This document shows positions 7,243 to 14,165 of a DNA stretch of 14,383 nucleotides, one piece after another. The notes beneath the pieces were generated by a model. The model did not search any database. It was not told the origin of the DNA and saw only the letters and a program-made list of their open reading frames with translations. This DNA comes from Desulfobacca acetoxidans (GTDB lineage Bacteria; Desulfobacterota; Desulfobaccia; Desulfobaccales; 0-14-0-80-60-11). Location of the stretch: assembly GCA_022736495.1 (NCBI GenBank), contig DZCR01000033.1:1-14383 (forward strand), given 5' to 3'. The translations under genes and the position numbers were made by a program. Every line of letters starts with the position of its first letter. Within the stretch, counting starts at the first letter, position 1.

Positions 7243-7950
7243 ATGCACGAACACGCCTCGGCCCGCGCAGCCGTTGAAGCCATGATTCGCAATAAGGACC
7301 TGGAAGGATTGTTGCGGCACGCCGAATCTATTCACGGGCACCGCTGCCCTTTACTGGCCCTGGGGGTCAAGGCCGGCCAGTATGCCATGGACTATCTGGA
7401 CCAGGAAAGCACCGGCATGGAGGAAGTGGTGGCCATCGTCGAGTGCAATAATTGCTTCACCGACGGCATCCAGGTGGTCACCGGCTGCACCTTCGGCAAC
7501 AACGCCTTGATTTATAAAGACCTGGGTAAGACCGCGGTCACTGTAGCCCGGCGCCAGGACGGCTCTGCGATGCGCTTGGTGGTGCACCCCGACTTTCGGG
7601 AGCGCATGTTTGCCCGCTACCCCGCAGCGGGGCCGTTGTTTGAGAAAGTAGTGATCCAGCATCAGGGCACCCCGGAGGATCACCACCGCTTCCAGCACTT
7701 GTGGGAGGGGGTGGCTAGGCGGGAACTGGAAGAAGTGGACGTGTCGGAACAGTTCCTGATCGAGACCCTCACCATCCGGATGCCGTCGTATGCCCGGATT
7801 TTCACCACGGAGGTCTGCGACCGCTGCGGCGAAGGAGTGATGGAGCCCAGGATCAGGGTGCAAGGGGGCCAGAAGGTCTGCCTGGCCTGCGCCGGCGAAG
7901 AATACTATTCCCTGACCGGTCAGGGGATCGGCTGCAGCCGGGAAATTTGA
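7243..7950 (+). CDS. FmdE-family protein with C-terminal zinc ribbon
   Basis: The N-terminal domain shows the FmdE signature. HGHRCP (31-36) is followed by ECNNCFTDGIQVVTGC (67-82) and TFGNNALIYKDLGK, and Cys35, Cys68, Cys71 and Cys82 are likely metal ligands. The C-terminal part has a CxxC...CxxC zinc ribbon (Cys192/195 and Cys213/216). In methanogens FmdE is associated with tungsten/molybdenum formylmethanofuran dehydrogenase. In non-methanogens such stand-alone proteins are common and of unknown role, sometimes proposed in molybdenum or tungsten enzyme function. No fmd or fwd catalytic subunit is present here. The start is well supported by GGGGAG at 7229-7234, 8 nt before ATG. Its upstream gap holds no convincing -35 for the TATATT at 7191. 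Confidence 0.88.
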   Translation: MHEHASARAAVEAMIRNKDLEGLLRHAESIHGHRCPLLALGVKAGQYAMDYLDQESTGMEEVVAIVECNNCFTDGIQVVTGCTFGNNALIYKDLGKTAVTVARRQDGSAMRLVVHPDFRERMFARYPAAGPLFEKVVIQHQGTPEDHHRFQHLWEGVARRELEEVDVSEQFLIETLTIRMPSYARIFTTEVCDRCGEGVMEPRIRVQGGQKVCLACAGEEYYSLTGQGIGCSREI

Positions 7951-8010
7951 ACTCGGCCAGGACCTGTCCCCGGCTGGCTACTCAGTTCTGCACTCATATG
8001 AAATACTTAT

Positions 8011-8042
8011 TGCAAGGACGGACCTGCATGTCCGCTCTTGCA
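8011..8042 (+). other. Two-tier hairpin upstream of the DUF4412-like gene
   Basis: TGCAAG (8011-8016) pairs with CTTGCA (8037-8042), and inside it CGGAC (8019-8023) pairs with GTCCG (8030-8034). The two stems are joined by a symmetric 2x2 internal loop (GA/CT) and capped by the 6-nt loop CTGCAT. It ends 10 nt before the ribosome binding site at 8053. It may be a leader structure or the end of the FmdE-family transcript, but it has no U-tract. Confidence 0.4.
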
Positions 8043-8052
8043 GGCTGGCAGT

Positions 8053-8060
8053 GGAGGTGA
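8053..8060 (+). promoter_or_regulatory. Ribosome binding site GGAGGTGA that decides a GTG start
   Basis: GGAGGTGA is a full-length anti-16S match. It fits GTG at 8065 (7 nt after GGAGG) better than the TTG at 8038, which lies upstream of it, or the ATG at 8095, which is too far away. Confidence 0.6.
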
Positions 8061-8064
8061 AGTG

Positions 8065-8667
8065 GTGGATCCTCTCGAGCAGGTTTCCGGCAAAATGCCG
8101 CGATTCTGGTGTGTTCTCCTGCTGATTTTGATAATCCCGACCCTGGCGTGGGGGGTCGAGTTTTCTGCCACGATGCTGGTCAAAGACGGCCCTAACACCT
8201 TTCCGGGCAAAATTTATGTCTGTGATGGCAAGATGCGGCAGGAATTTGTGGATGAGCAAGGGCGTACCGTCACCATCGTGCGCCCGGACAAGCAGGTGAT
8301 CTGGGTGATCATTCCCCCCCACCAGAGCTACTTGGAAATGCCCTTGAAAACCAGACTGCCCGGCCAGTTCATTCAGATTCCCCCTCAAGCGCTGAACAAA
8401 CGCCTGGTAGGCCATGACCAGGTGGCCGGCTATGAGGCTGATAAATACCAAGTAACTGTTCCCAGCGACCGCAGATGCGAAATCCAGAACTTCTGGGTGG
8501 CTAAAAAGCTAGGGGTTCCCGTCAAAATGGAGTGCCGGGAGCGCCACTTTTCCCTGGAATATAAGGATATCAAGGAAGGCAAGGTACCCGAGAGCTTGTT
8601 CGAGCTGCCGGTAGGATACCGCAAGACCACCACCCCTGAAGGCTTTGACAAAGAAGTGGGGAAGTGA
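8065..8667 (+). CDS. Exported DUF4412-like protein
   Basis: From GTG 8065 the product is 200 residues. A short n-region is followed by a hydrophobic segment (WCVLLLILIIPTLAWG, about residues 15-30), a Sec-type signal peptide with probable cleavage near AWG/VEF and no lipobox Cys. The mature part resembles DUF4412 or LolA-fold beta-sheet proteins. The pattern is a GKIYV-x-DGKMRQE strand, then IVRPDKQVIWVI, then a YLEMPL strand, with a later cleft-like 'VGHDQVAGYEADKY' segment. The family is periplasmic with no known activity; lipid or hydrophobic ligand binding is a guess. The gene is 114 nt after the FmdE-family gene and converges on the deaminase gene. An ATG at 8095 would give a shorter n-region. 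Confidence 0.75.
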   Translation: MDPLEQVSGKMPRFWCVLLLILIIPTLAWGVEFSATMLVKDGPNTFPGKIYVCDGKMRQEFVDEQGRTVTIVRPDKQVIWVIIPPHQSYLEMPLKTRLPGQFIQIPPQALNKRLVGHDQVAGYEADKYQVTVPSDRRCEIQNFWVAKKLGVPVKMECRERHFSLEYKDIKEGKVPESLFELPVGYRKTTTPEGFDKEVGK

Positions 8668-8692
8668 ATCGCAAACCACATGCCGGGAGCCT

Positions 8693-10033
8693 TTATAGTA
8701 ACCTGGGCGGGAGGCGGCGGCAGAAGGCGGGCAGGTCTTGACTGATGAGCCGAGCCTGCCGGGCGAGGGTGGCCCAATCCAGGGTGGTAAACTGCCGGTC
8801 ATAGAGGAGCCAGCGGCCGCCCACCATGACATGGGCGACGTCTGCGGCCCGAGCGGCATAGACCAGATGGGAGTAAGGGTCGTAGAGGGGAGTGAGGTGG
8901 GGCGCGTTGACCGGCACCACGATGAGGTCGGCGGCCTTGCCCGGGGTAAGGGTGCCGGTGGTGGGGCCCAACCCCGCTACTTTGGCGCCTTCCCGGGTGG
9001 CCAGGGCCAGCACCTGGGCGGCGGGCAGAAGCATCGGGTCATGGCTCCAGACCTTGTGCAGCCGGGCAGCCAGGCTGATCTCACCCCACAGGTCCAGATT
9101 ATTATTGGACGCGGCCCCGTCGGTGCCAAGACCCACCGTCACCCCGAGCTTAAGGAAGCCGGGGATAGGAGCCACCCCCGCAGCCAGCTTGAGATTGCTG
9201 TCGGGGCAGTGGCTGACTTTCACCCTCCGCTGGGCCAGGAGTTCCAGATCGGGGGGCTCAAGCCACACGGCATGGACCGCGACCGTCGCGTCATCCAGCA
9301 GGCCCAAGCGATCCAGATAGGTTGCAGGGGAAAGGCCGGTGCGTCGGGTCAGATTAAAAACTTCCTCCCGGGTTTCTGCCAGGTGGATGAAGAAGGGCAC
9401 TCCATGAGCCCGGGTGAGGTGTTTGGCCTTTTGGAGGGTCTTTTCTCCGCATGTATAGGGCGAGTGGCAGAAGACGCTGGAAGTGAGCCGGCTTGGGTAA
9501 TCCGCCCCCGTATCTAAAAACTCAGCGGCCACCTCCAGGTTGCGGGTGGGGTCCGGGACTCCGGGCGCGGCAAAGTCCACCACTCCCTGGGCTACATTAG
9601 CCCGCAAGCCGGCTTCGGACAGGGCGCGGCGCACCGCGGCCTCGAAAAAGTAGCTGTCGGCCACGGTGGTGGTGCCGCCCCGGATCATTTCCGCCGCAGC
9701 TAACAACGCCCCCCAGTAGACCTTCTCGTCGTCGAGCCAACCGCCTTCGGCAGGAAAGATGAACTCCGTGAGCCATTTTTGCAAGGGGAGATCGTCGGCC
9801 AGGCCCCGAAACCAGACCATGGGCGCATGGCAATGGGTGTTGACCAAACCGGGGAGCACCAGCGCGCCCTGGGCGTCTATAGTTTGCCGGGCGGGGGGCA
9901 GGTCCTGGGGAGCGCGGCTTTGTCCCACCGCGGCGATGTGGTCGCCCTGAATGGCGACGTAACCGTCGGAGATAGGGGCAGCCCCGGGTTCCATGGTCAG
10001 AACCAGGGCATTATGGAGTAAACAATCCCGCAT
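8693..10033 (-). CDS. mtaD: MtaD-type amidohydrolase: 5'-methylthioadenosine/S-adenosylhomocysteine deaminase
   Basis: A 446-residue metal-dependent amidohydrolase of the SAH/MTA deaminase and chlorohydrolase-like group (cog ATZ/TRZ). Metal ligands seen are His67 and His69 in NTHCH, His217 in FIHLAET with Glu220, His254 in VAVHAVWL and Asp305 in GLGTDGAASNN. The SHCPDSNLKLA segment at 274-284 is characteristic of this subgroup. Predicted reaction: deamination of S-adenosylhomocysteine or methylthioadenosine to the inosyl forms, part of SAM-cycle recycling. Length and all motifs are intact. It is the last gene of a minus-strand cluster, 41 nt after the HD-GYP gene. The ATG at 10033 has only a weak ribosome binding site. 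Related deaminases of other substrates (8-oxoguanine, triazines) cannot be excluded. Confidence 0.85.
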   Translation of the reverse strand: MRDCLLHNALVLTMEPGAAPISDGYVAIQGDHIAAVGQSRAPQDLPPARQTIDAQGALVLPGLVNTHCHAPMVWFRGLADDLPLQKWLTEFIFPAEGGWLDDEKVYWGALLAAAEMIRGGTTTVADSYFFEAAVRRALSEAGLRANVAQGVVDFAAPGVPDPTRNLEVAAEFLDTGADYPSRLTSSVFCHSPYTCGEKTLQKAKHLTRAHGVPFFIHLAETREEVFNLTRRTGLSPATYLDRLGLLDDATVAVHAVWLEPPDLELLAQRRVKVSHCPDSNLKLAAGVAPIPGFLKLGVTVGLGTDGAASNNNLDLWGEISLAARLHKVWSHDPMLLPAAQVLALATREGAKVAGLGPTTGTLTPGKAADLIVVPVNAPHLTPLYDPYSHLVYAARAADVAHVMVGGRWLLYDRQFTTLDWATLARQARLISQDLPAFCRRLPPRLL

Positions 10034-10074
10034 CAGTGCATCGAGGATGGCAAGGTTGAAATCAGAACCGACCG

Positions 10075-11364
10075 TTAACTCGGCAGATTTGGGCCAGGCG
10101 AGGAAGCTTCGTCCGGGTATTTTTCTCTGATGGCGGTAATCACGTCGTAAATGGCAAAAAAGGCCTTCACCACGGCAGGATCAAAGTGTTTGCCGGCCTG
10201 GGTTTTGAGGTAATCAAGGGTCGTTTCTTCGGTCCAGGGGTCTTTATAGACGCGACGGGAGATCAGGGCATCGTAGACATCGGCCAGGGCGACGATACGG
10301 CCGGCGATGGGAATTTCCTCGCCTTTTTTCCCGGCTCCCAAAGGCCGAGCCTCTTGGTAAATATCGTCGATTGCGCCCGGATATCCTGTGCCGTCCCATT
10401 TCTCATGATGATTCAGGGCGATTTCCGCGGAGAGGGCATCCAGGTCGGATTCCTGATGGTAGAACAAGCGGGCCCCCTTAATCGTATGATACTGCATGAT
10501 CCGGTATTCTTCCGGATTCAGCTTCGCGGGTTTTTTCAGGATGAGATCGGAAATGGCCACTTTTCCCAAATCGTGCAGCATGGCGGCAATCCTGACCAAA
10601 TCTTTGGTGCGCTTGATTTCATCGTCGGCAAGGCCCTGGTCGAGAGCCCATTGATGGTAAACCTCGGCGGCATAGGCGCCCACCCGGTTGACATGTTCTC
10701 CCGTTTCCTTGGGGTCCCGCAGTTCGCACATCTTGATCATTCTCAAAATCATCTCTCGGGTCATCATGGCGCGCTCAATGGCGGCTGCGGCATTGTCGGC
10801 GAAATAGCCCAGCGTCAGCCGATCTCTTGACGTAAAGCTCCCGGGGTTCCGGTCGTTGTCCAGGGGATTGATAATCTGCATCACCCCCACGGTTTTGTTG
10901 TCGCTGCTAGTTATGAGCGGCAACGCCAGGATCGATTTTGTCCGGTAGTGCGACTGCTCATCAAAAGCATGATTGAACTGAAAAGGCATGCCTTCGGGAA
11001 TATGATACACGTCGTCCAGGATGAGGGGCTTACCGGTTAAGGCTACGTATCCGGCCAGGGAATGATGGTCAATTTTCAGAGTGTTCCGCGTATAAATATA
11101 TTTATTGCTGCTGGAGGCGCTAAACAGGGTGTCATTGTGAATGTATCTGAAATTAAGGGCGTTGTTTTCGATAAGGTATATGGAACCGGCGTCGGCGCCG
11201 GTCAGTTGGCGGGCCTGCAGGAGCACCGCATCCAGCAAGGCATGGATGTCTTTGATGTGATTGAGCTTTTCGACGATTTTAAAAATTCTGCTAAAAATAT
11301 CTTCATCATCATGAACTTCCCCGATATCGGGTTCACCTTGACGTGGTGCTGGCTTCATCTGCAT
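10075..11364 (-). CDS. GAF and HD-GYP domain protein, probable c-di-GMP phosphodiesterase
   Basis: With start at 11364 the product is 429 residues. Residues about 40-198 form a GAF sensor domain (LLDAVLLQARQLTGADAGSIYL ... GVMQIINP, quoted in parts). The C-terminal half is an HD-GYP domain with MLHDLGKVAISD (HD at 264-265) and HHEKWDGTGYP (319-329), followed by GRIVALADVYDAL. Members hydrolyse cyclic di-GMP with a di- or tri-iron centre, and both signature motifs are intact, so activity is likely. There is no membrane segment, so it should be cytosolic with the GAF domain sensing a small molecule. ATG 11364 has GGGAG 6 nt upstream; ATG 11385 is also open but has a weaker site. It lies downstream of the L,D-transpeptidase gene, 81 nt away, probably in one transcript. 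Confidence 0.9.
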   Translation of the reverse strand: MQMKPAPRQGEPDIGEVHDDEDIFSRIFKIVEKLNHIKDIHALLDAVLLQARQLTGADAGSIYLIENNALNFRYIHNDTLFSASSSNKYIYTRNTLKIDHHSLAGYVALTGKPLILDDVYHIPEGMPFQFNHAFDEQSHYRTKSILALPLITSSDNKTVGVMQIINPLDNDRNPGSFTSRDRLTLGYFADNAAAAIERAMMTREMILRMIKMCELRDPKETGEHVNRVGAYAAEVYHQWALDQGLADDEIKRTKDLVRIAAMLHDLGKVAISDLILKKPAKLNPEEYRIMQYHTIKGARLFYHQESDLDALSAEIALNHHEKWDGTGYPGAIDDIYQEARPLGAGKKGEEIPIAGRIVALADVYDALISRRVYKDPWTEETTLDYLKTQAGKHFDPAVVKAFFAIYDVITAIREKYPDEASSPGPNLPS

Positions 11365-11445
11365 CGTCCACTCCCGGGGTTCCATTCGGTCCGCCCAGAT
11401 TATTGCGGTAAGCTTGCAGAAACATTTTCAGACGGCAGGGCTGGT

Positions 11446-12363
11446 TTATCGGCTAATGTCCACCGGTGCTCCTGTTTTTTCTTCCACCGCCCGCACAAAA
11501 CGGTTCCAGTCGATACGGGTGGCCAGGCTCTGGTCCTGGACCTTTTTCATGGCATATTGGAGCATATCCGGGATCTTAAAGTAGATATCCTCATGGACCT
11601 CCACATAGGTGCGGCCCTTAAGGAAGCCGATCTTTACGGGCTCATAGATCATCTCCACCGAAGTGCCCACCGGAGTCATATCAAAGAGCTTTTCGATGTC
11701 CTCGGGGTAGTGGCGGATGCAGCCGTGGCTGACCAGGCGGCCCACCCCCATGGGAGCGTGGGTGCCGTGCAGGCCGTAGTGGGACAGACCCATCCAGCGG
11801 TTGCCCACGGGACAGTCATCCCCCGGGGGCATGTACGACATGCCGTATTTGGCCTGGAGGCCCTTGGGAATACGCCAGCCCGGGTTCATTGCTTTATTCT
11901 GCACCCGGAAGCGCTTGCCGATGGGCGTCTTATACTCAAAAACCCCGATGCCGATGGGGAAGGTCCAGACTTCGTGTCTGTCGGGAAAAAACCGGTAGCC
12001 TCGGAGCTCGGCCACGTTGATCAGGTAACCGGGAGGATTGGCGGCTTGGGGAATGATCCATTGGGTAGGAATGACGATATCGGTTTCCCAGGGGAGATAA
12101 AAATGATCCAGGCCGTGGTGGAAATTAGCCAGTTCCCAGAAACCCAGGTCATAGCCCCGGGCGATCTTATACAGGTTTTCATAGCGGACGATGTGGTGGG
12201 TTTGGGGTTGGCCCACCACGGTAATGGCCTGGGGGTCTACGCCCGGTCCTTGGGGGAGGCGGTACGAAAACGGCCCTGCGCCCCAGGCCGGGGGTCCCGC
12301 CAGGCTCAGCCACCCCACCAGGATGCAGGCGAGAAATCTGAGATATTTCGACATCATATACAT
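11446..12363 (-). CDS. L,D-transpeptidase (YkuD fold) with signal peptide and LysM-like region
   Basis: A 305-residue exported enzyme. Residues 1-29 are a signal peptide (hydrophobic FLACILVGWLSLAG, then AWGA). Residues about 55-105 resemble a LysM domain (THHIVRYENLYKIARGYDL ... IVIPTQWIIP) for peptidoglycan binding. The YkuD domain follows, with His199 in HGTHAP and the catalytic SHGCIR (Ser212, His213, Cys215, Arg217). It should form 3-3 cross-links in peptidoglycan or attach proteins to it in the periplasm. The C-terminal helix-rich tail after about 250 is common in this group. The frame is open to a TTG at 12390, but ATG codons at 12363, 12357 and 12354 all directly precede the signal peptide, so 12363 is chosen. 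First gene of the minus-strand cluster, divergent from the amidohydrolase gene. Confidence 0.9.
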   Translation of the reverse strand: MYMMSKYLRFLACILVGWLSLAGPPAWGAGPFSYRLPQGPGVDPQAITVVGQPQTHHIVRYENLYKIARGYDLGFWELANFHHGLDHFYLPWETDIVIPTQWIIPQAANPPGYLINVAELRGYRFFPDRHEVWTFPIGIGVFEYKTPIGKRFRVQNKAMNPGWRIPKGLQAKYGMSYMPPGDDCPVGNRWMGLSHYGLHGTHAPMGVGRLVSHGCIRHYPEDIEKLFDMTPVGTSVEMIYEPVKIGFLKGRTYVEVHEDIYFKIPDMLQYAMKKVQDQSLATRIDWNRFVRAVEEKTGAPVDISR

Positions 12364-12473
12364 TCTACCGGAAAACGGCGAGGCAAACAAAAGGAAAATG
12401 GACGCTCTTGCAAGATGTTTGTCAGGCCAGAAAGAAAAATCCAGGTTTTTCGAATAGTTATGTTTGAAGAAAT

Positions 12474-12490
12474 GCCTTGCGCCTCAAGGC
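12474..12490 (+). other. Small hairpin in the divergent intergenic region
   Basis: GCCTTG (12474-12479) pairs with CAAGGC (12485-12490) around loop CGCCT, 21 nt upstream of the amidohydrolase ATG. There is no U-tract on the plus strand worth calling a terminator. It could be a leader stem or an operator half of either divergent gene. Confidence 0.3.
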
Positions 12491-12511
12491 GTTTAGGGAC
12501 ATAGTATAAGC

Positions 12512-13351
12512 ATGATTCTGGATGGTCATACCCATGTCTTCCCGGAGGAAGTCTGCCGTCGGCGGGAGGATTTCTTTGCTGATGAGCCGGCCTTCCGCCT
12601 GCTATACGATTCCCCCAAGTCCAAACTGGTGGGCCCCGAGGACATGGTGGGGGCCATGGCGGAAGCCGGGGTCGAGGCCGCGGTGGTCATGGGCTTTCCC
12701 TGGCGACAGGAACGTCTCTGGCGCCGCCAGCACGAAGTGATTTTAGAGGCCATGCGCCGGTTTCCCCGGACCCTTATCGGGTTTTGTGCGGTGCATGTTT
12801 TAGAACCCGGCGCGGCCCGGGAGGTGGAGCGCTGCCTGGCCGCGGGCTTTCGGGGCGTGGGGGAACTGGCCTGGTATGAAGCCGATTTGGGGGAGGACCT
12901 GACCCCGGTTCTGGCCCCCATCGCCGAGCTCTGCCAACATTACCGGGTGCCGCTGCTGCTCCACACCAACGACCCGGTGGGACCCCGCTACCCGGGGAAA
13001 GCCGCGCTGTCCCTGCCGGCCCTCTACGAAGCCATTAAGGCCTTCCCGAAAGTCGACTGGATTTTGGCCCACTGGGGCGGCGGCCTGCCGTTTTACGGCC
13101 TGATGAAAAAGGAAGCCCCCGAGGTTCTGCGCCGGGTCTATTTCGACACCGCAGCCTCCCCCTACCTCTACCGGCCGGAGATTTACCGCCTGGCCGCCGA
13201 GATGGTGGGGCCGGAGAAGATTATTTTCGGGAGCGATTATCCTCTGTTGCCGGTCAGCCGGTACCTGAAAGAGATCGAGGCGGCCGGTCTGCCGGAAGAG
13301 TGGCGGGAGATGATTTTGGGGGGGAATCTGGCGGGGTTGCTGGGGTTTTAG
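12512..13351 (+). CDS. Amidohydrolase family protein (amidohydrolase 2, TIM-barrel)
   Basis: A 279-residue metal-dependent hydrolase. DGHTH gives His6 and His8, LLLHTND gives His151, ILAHWGGG gives His187 and FGSDYP gives Asp242, which is the ligand set of the amidohydrolase-2/ACMSD-like group. Substrates in this group vary (decarboxylation or hydrolysis of small cyclic acids) and cannot be named here. The gene is GC-rich (about 62% in a sampled line) like the rest of the chromosome. The start ATG lacks a strong ribosome binding site. It is odd in one respect: the last 135 nt of the gene (13217-13351, including Asp242) recur at 13940-14074 on the far side of a small AT-richer gene pair. Confidence 0.85.
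   Translation: MILDGHTHVFPEEVCRRREDFFADEPAFRLLYDSPKSKLVGPEDMVGAMAEAGVEAAVVMGFPWRQERLWRRQHEVILEAMRRFPRTLIGFCAVHVLEPGAAREVERCLAAGFRGVGELAWYEADLGEDLTPVLAPIAELCQHYRVPLLLHTNDPVGPRYPGKAALSLPALYEAIKAFPKVDWILAHWGGGLPFYGLMKKEAPEVLRRVYFDTAASPYLYRPEIYRLAAEMVGPEKIIFGSDYPLLPVSRYLKEIEAAGLPEEWREMILGGNLAGLLGF
13217..13351 (+). repeat. Copy A of a 135-bp direct repeat (3' end of the amidohydrolase gene)
   Basis: Aligns without gaps to 13940-14074. I count 23 mismatches, about 83% identity, with 38 of 44 encoded residues the same. The longest identical run is 33 nt (13289-13321). The repeat ends at the stop codon on one side and at the Lys236 codon on the other. Confidence 0.9.
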
Positions 13352-13382
13352 GGGAGAAGAAGACAGAGGAGTTTTAATCATA

Positions 13383-13721
13383 GTGGAACATAAGCTTCCA
13401 GCTGATCCCTTAGAATTCATACAAAGATGCGTAAGGCAGGGAAAGGTATTCTGGACCTATCATGTAAGTATGCTTTTAAGAGGACGTTTTATTCATAGGC
13501 AAGCAATCCTTCAGTCTCACGAACGTTACGAAATAATAGAAGAATATCCAAAAGACAAGTATCTTCCCAGTTATCCGGTCTATTCTCAGCATCAGGGCGA
13601 TATCTTCCATATTCTCTTTGCCGTGGACCTGGAAGAAGTAAATGTTCGGATTGTCACAGCCTATCATCCTAACCCGAAAGAGTGGGAAGATGGGTTCAGG
13701 ACAAGGAGTGACTTCTCATGA
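13383..13721 (+). CDS. DUF4258 protein, probable toxin of a small TA-like pair
   Basis: A 112-residue protein with the DUF4258 pattern. A Tyr-His-containing first helix (FWTYHVSMLLRGRFIHR, residues 23-39) is followed by a YEIIEEYPKDKYLPSYPV segment, a HILFAVDLEE strand, and the ending IVTAYHPNPKEWEDG. DUF4258 proteins are small, RelE/BrnT-like in size, and are often paired with a small DNA-binding or zinc-finger partner; an RNase-toxin role is proposed for some. The start is GTG 13383, with GAGGAG 11 nt upstream. The gene is AT-richer than its left neighbour (35% GC in line 13501-13560), a sign of transfer. It overlaps the next gene by 4 nt (ATGA), so the two are translationally coupled. Toxicity is inferred. 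Confidence 0.75.
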   Translation: MEHKLPADPLEFIQRCVRQGKVFWTYHVSMLLRGRFIHRQAILQSHERYEIIEEYPKDKYLPSYPVYSQHQGDIFHILFAVDLEEVNVRIVTAYHPNPKEWEDGFRTRSDFS

Positions 13722-13939
13722 GATGCAGTGTCTGTGGTTCAAAATTAAGGCCGTTGATTACGGATTTGCCTTTCAAGGTGAGTGAGACGAGCATTGTGAT
13801 CTTGAAAGGCTTGCCGGTGCTGCAATGCGATAACTGCCGGGAATACTTACTGGACGATTTGGTGATGAGCCGCGTGGAAGAGATCCTGCAAAGAGCAGAC
13901 ACCGCCGCGGAATTGGAGATCATCCGCTACGCGGCATAA
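13718..13939 (+). CDS. YgiT/MqsA-type zinc-finger protein, probable antitoxin
   Basis: A 73-residue protein with two CxxC knuckles, Cys3/Cys6 (CSVC) and Cys37/Cys40 (CDNC), spaced as in the zinc-binding N-terminal domain of MqsA/YgiT. A short helix follows (DDLVMSRVEEILQRAD). It lacks the C-terminal helix-turn-helix of full MqsA, so autorepression through that domain is not expected unless the helix serves. YgiT-type finger proteins are known partners of DUF4258 proteins. It overlaps the upstream gene by ATGA. Its TAA stop (13937-13939) directly touches the orphan amidohydrolase tail. Confidence 0.75.
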   Translation: MRCSVCGSKLRPLITDLPFKVSETSIVILKGLPVLQCDNCREYLLDDLVMSRVEEILQRADTAAELEIIRYAA

Positions 13940-14074
13940 AAGGTCATCTTCGGCAGCGACTATCCCTTGTTGCCCGTCAGCCGTTACCTGAAAGAGATCG
14001 AGGCAGCCGACCTGCCGGAAGAGTGGCGGGAGATGATTTTGGGGAAGAATTTGGCACGGTTGCTGGATTGGTGA
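13940..14074 (+). pseudogene. Orphan 3' end of an amidohydrolase gene (repeat copy B)
   Basis: 44 codons plus a TGA stop, in frame, match the last 44 codons of the amidohydrolase gene at 12512-13351 with no gap. The remnant starts with the Lys codon right after the stop of the YgiT-type gene and has no start codon or ribosome binding site. It keeps FGSDYP, including the last metal-ligand Asp. Most differences are third-position and silent. The amino-acid changes are I to V near the front, four Gly replacements (D, K, R, D) and F to W at the end. This pattern implies the source was a working homologous gene, later cut off, rather than a fresh copy of the neighbour. Confidence 0.85.
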
Positions 14075-14165
14075 CTGTTGAGGAAGATTGGCCACAATTT
14101 TTTACTAATTATATAAATTTAATAAAAACTATTATCTATTATTATCAAACTGTTCTTCCTTTACT
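14075..14165. other. Very AT-rich spacer
   Basis: The line 14101-14160 contains about 15% G+C, against about 60% in the genes to the left. I see no gene and no clear promoter pair. It probably holds the upstream region of the membrane protein gene that starts at 14166. Confidence 0.5.

Noticed and set aside
7953..7978. GCCAG/CTGGC inverted repeat after the FmdE-family gene as a terminator
   Set aside because: The stem is only 5 bp with a large loop and no following T tract.
11062..12504. Plus-strand open frame of 480 codons
   Set aside because: It is antisense to the L,D-transpeptidase and to the start of the HD-GYP gene, both with intact catalytic motifs. Its composition is that of a shadow frame.
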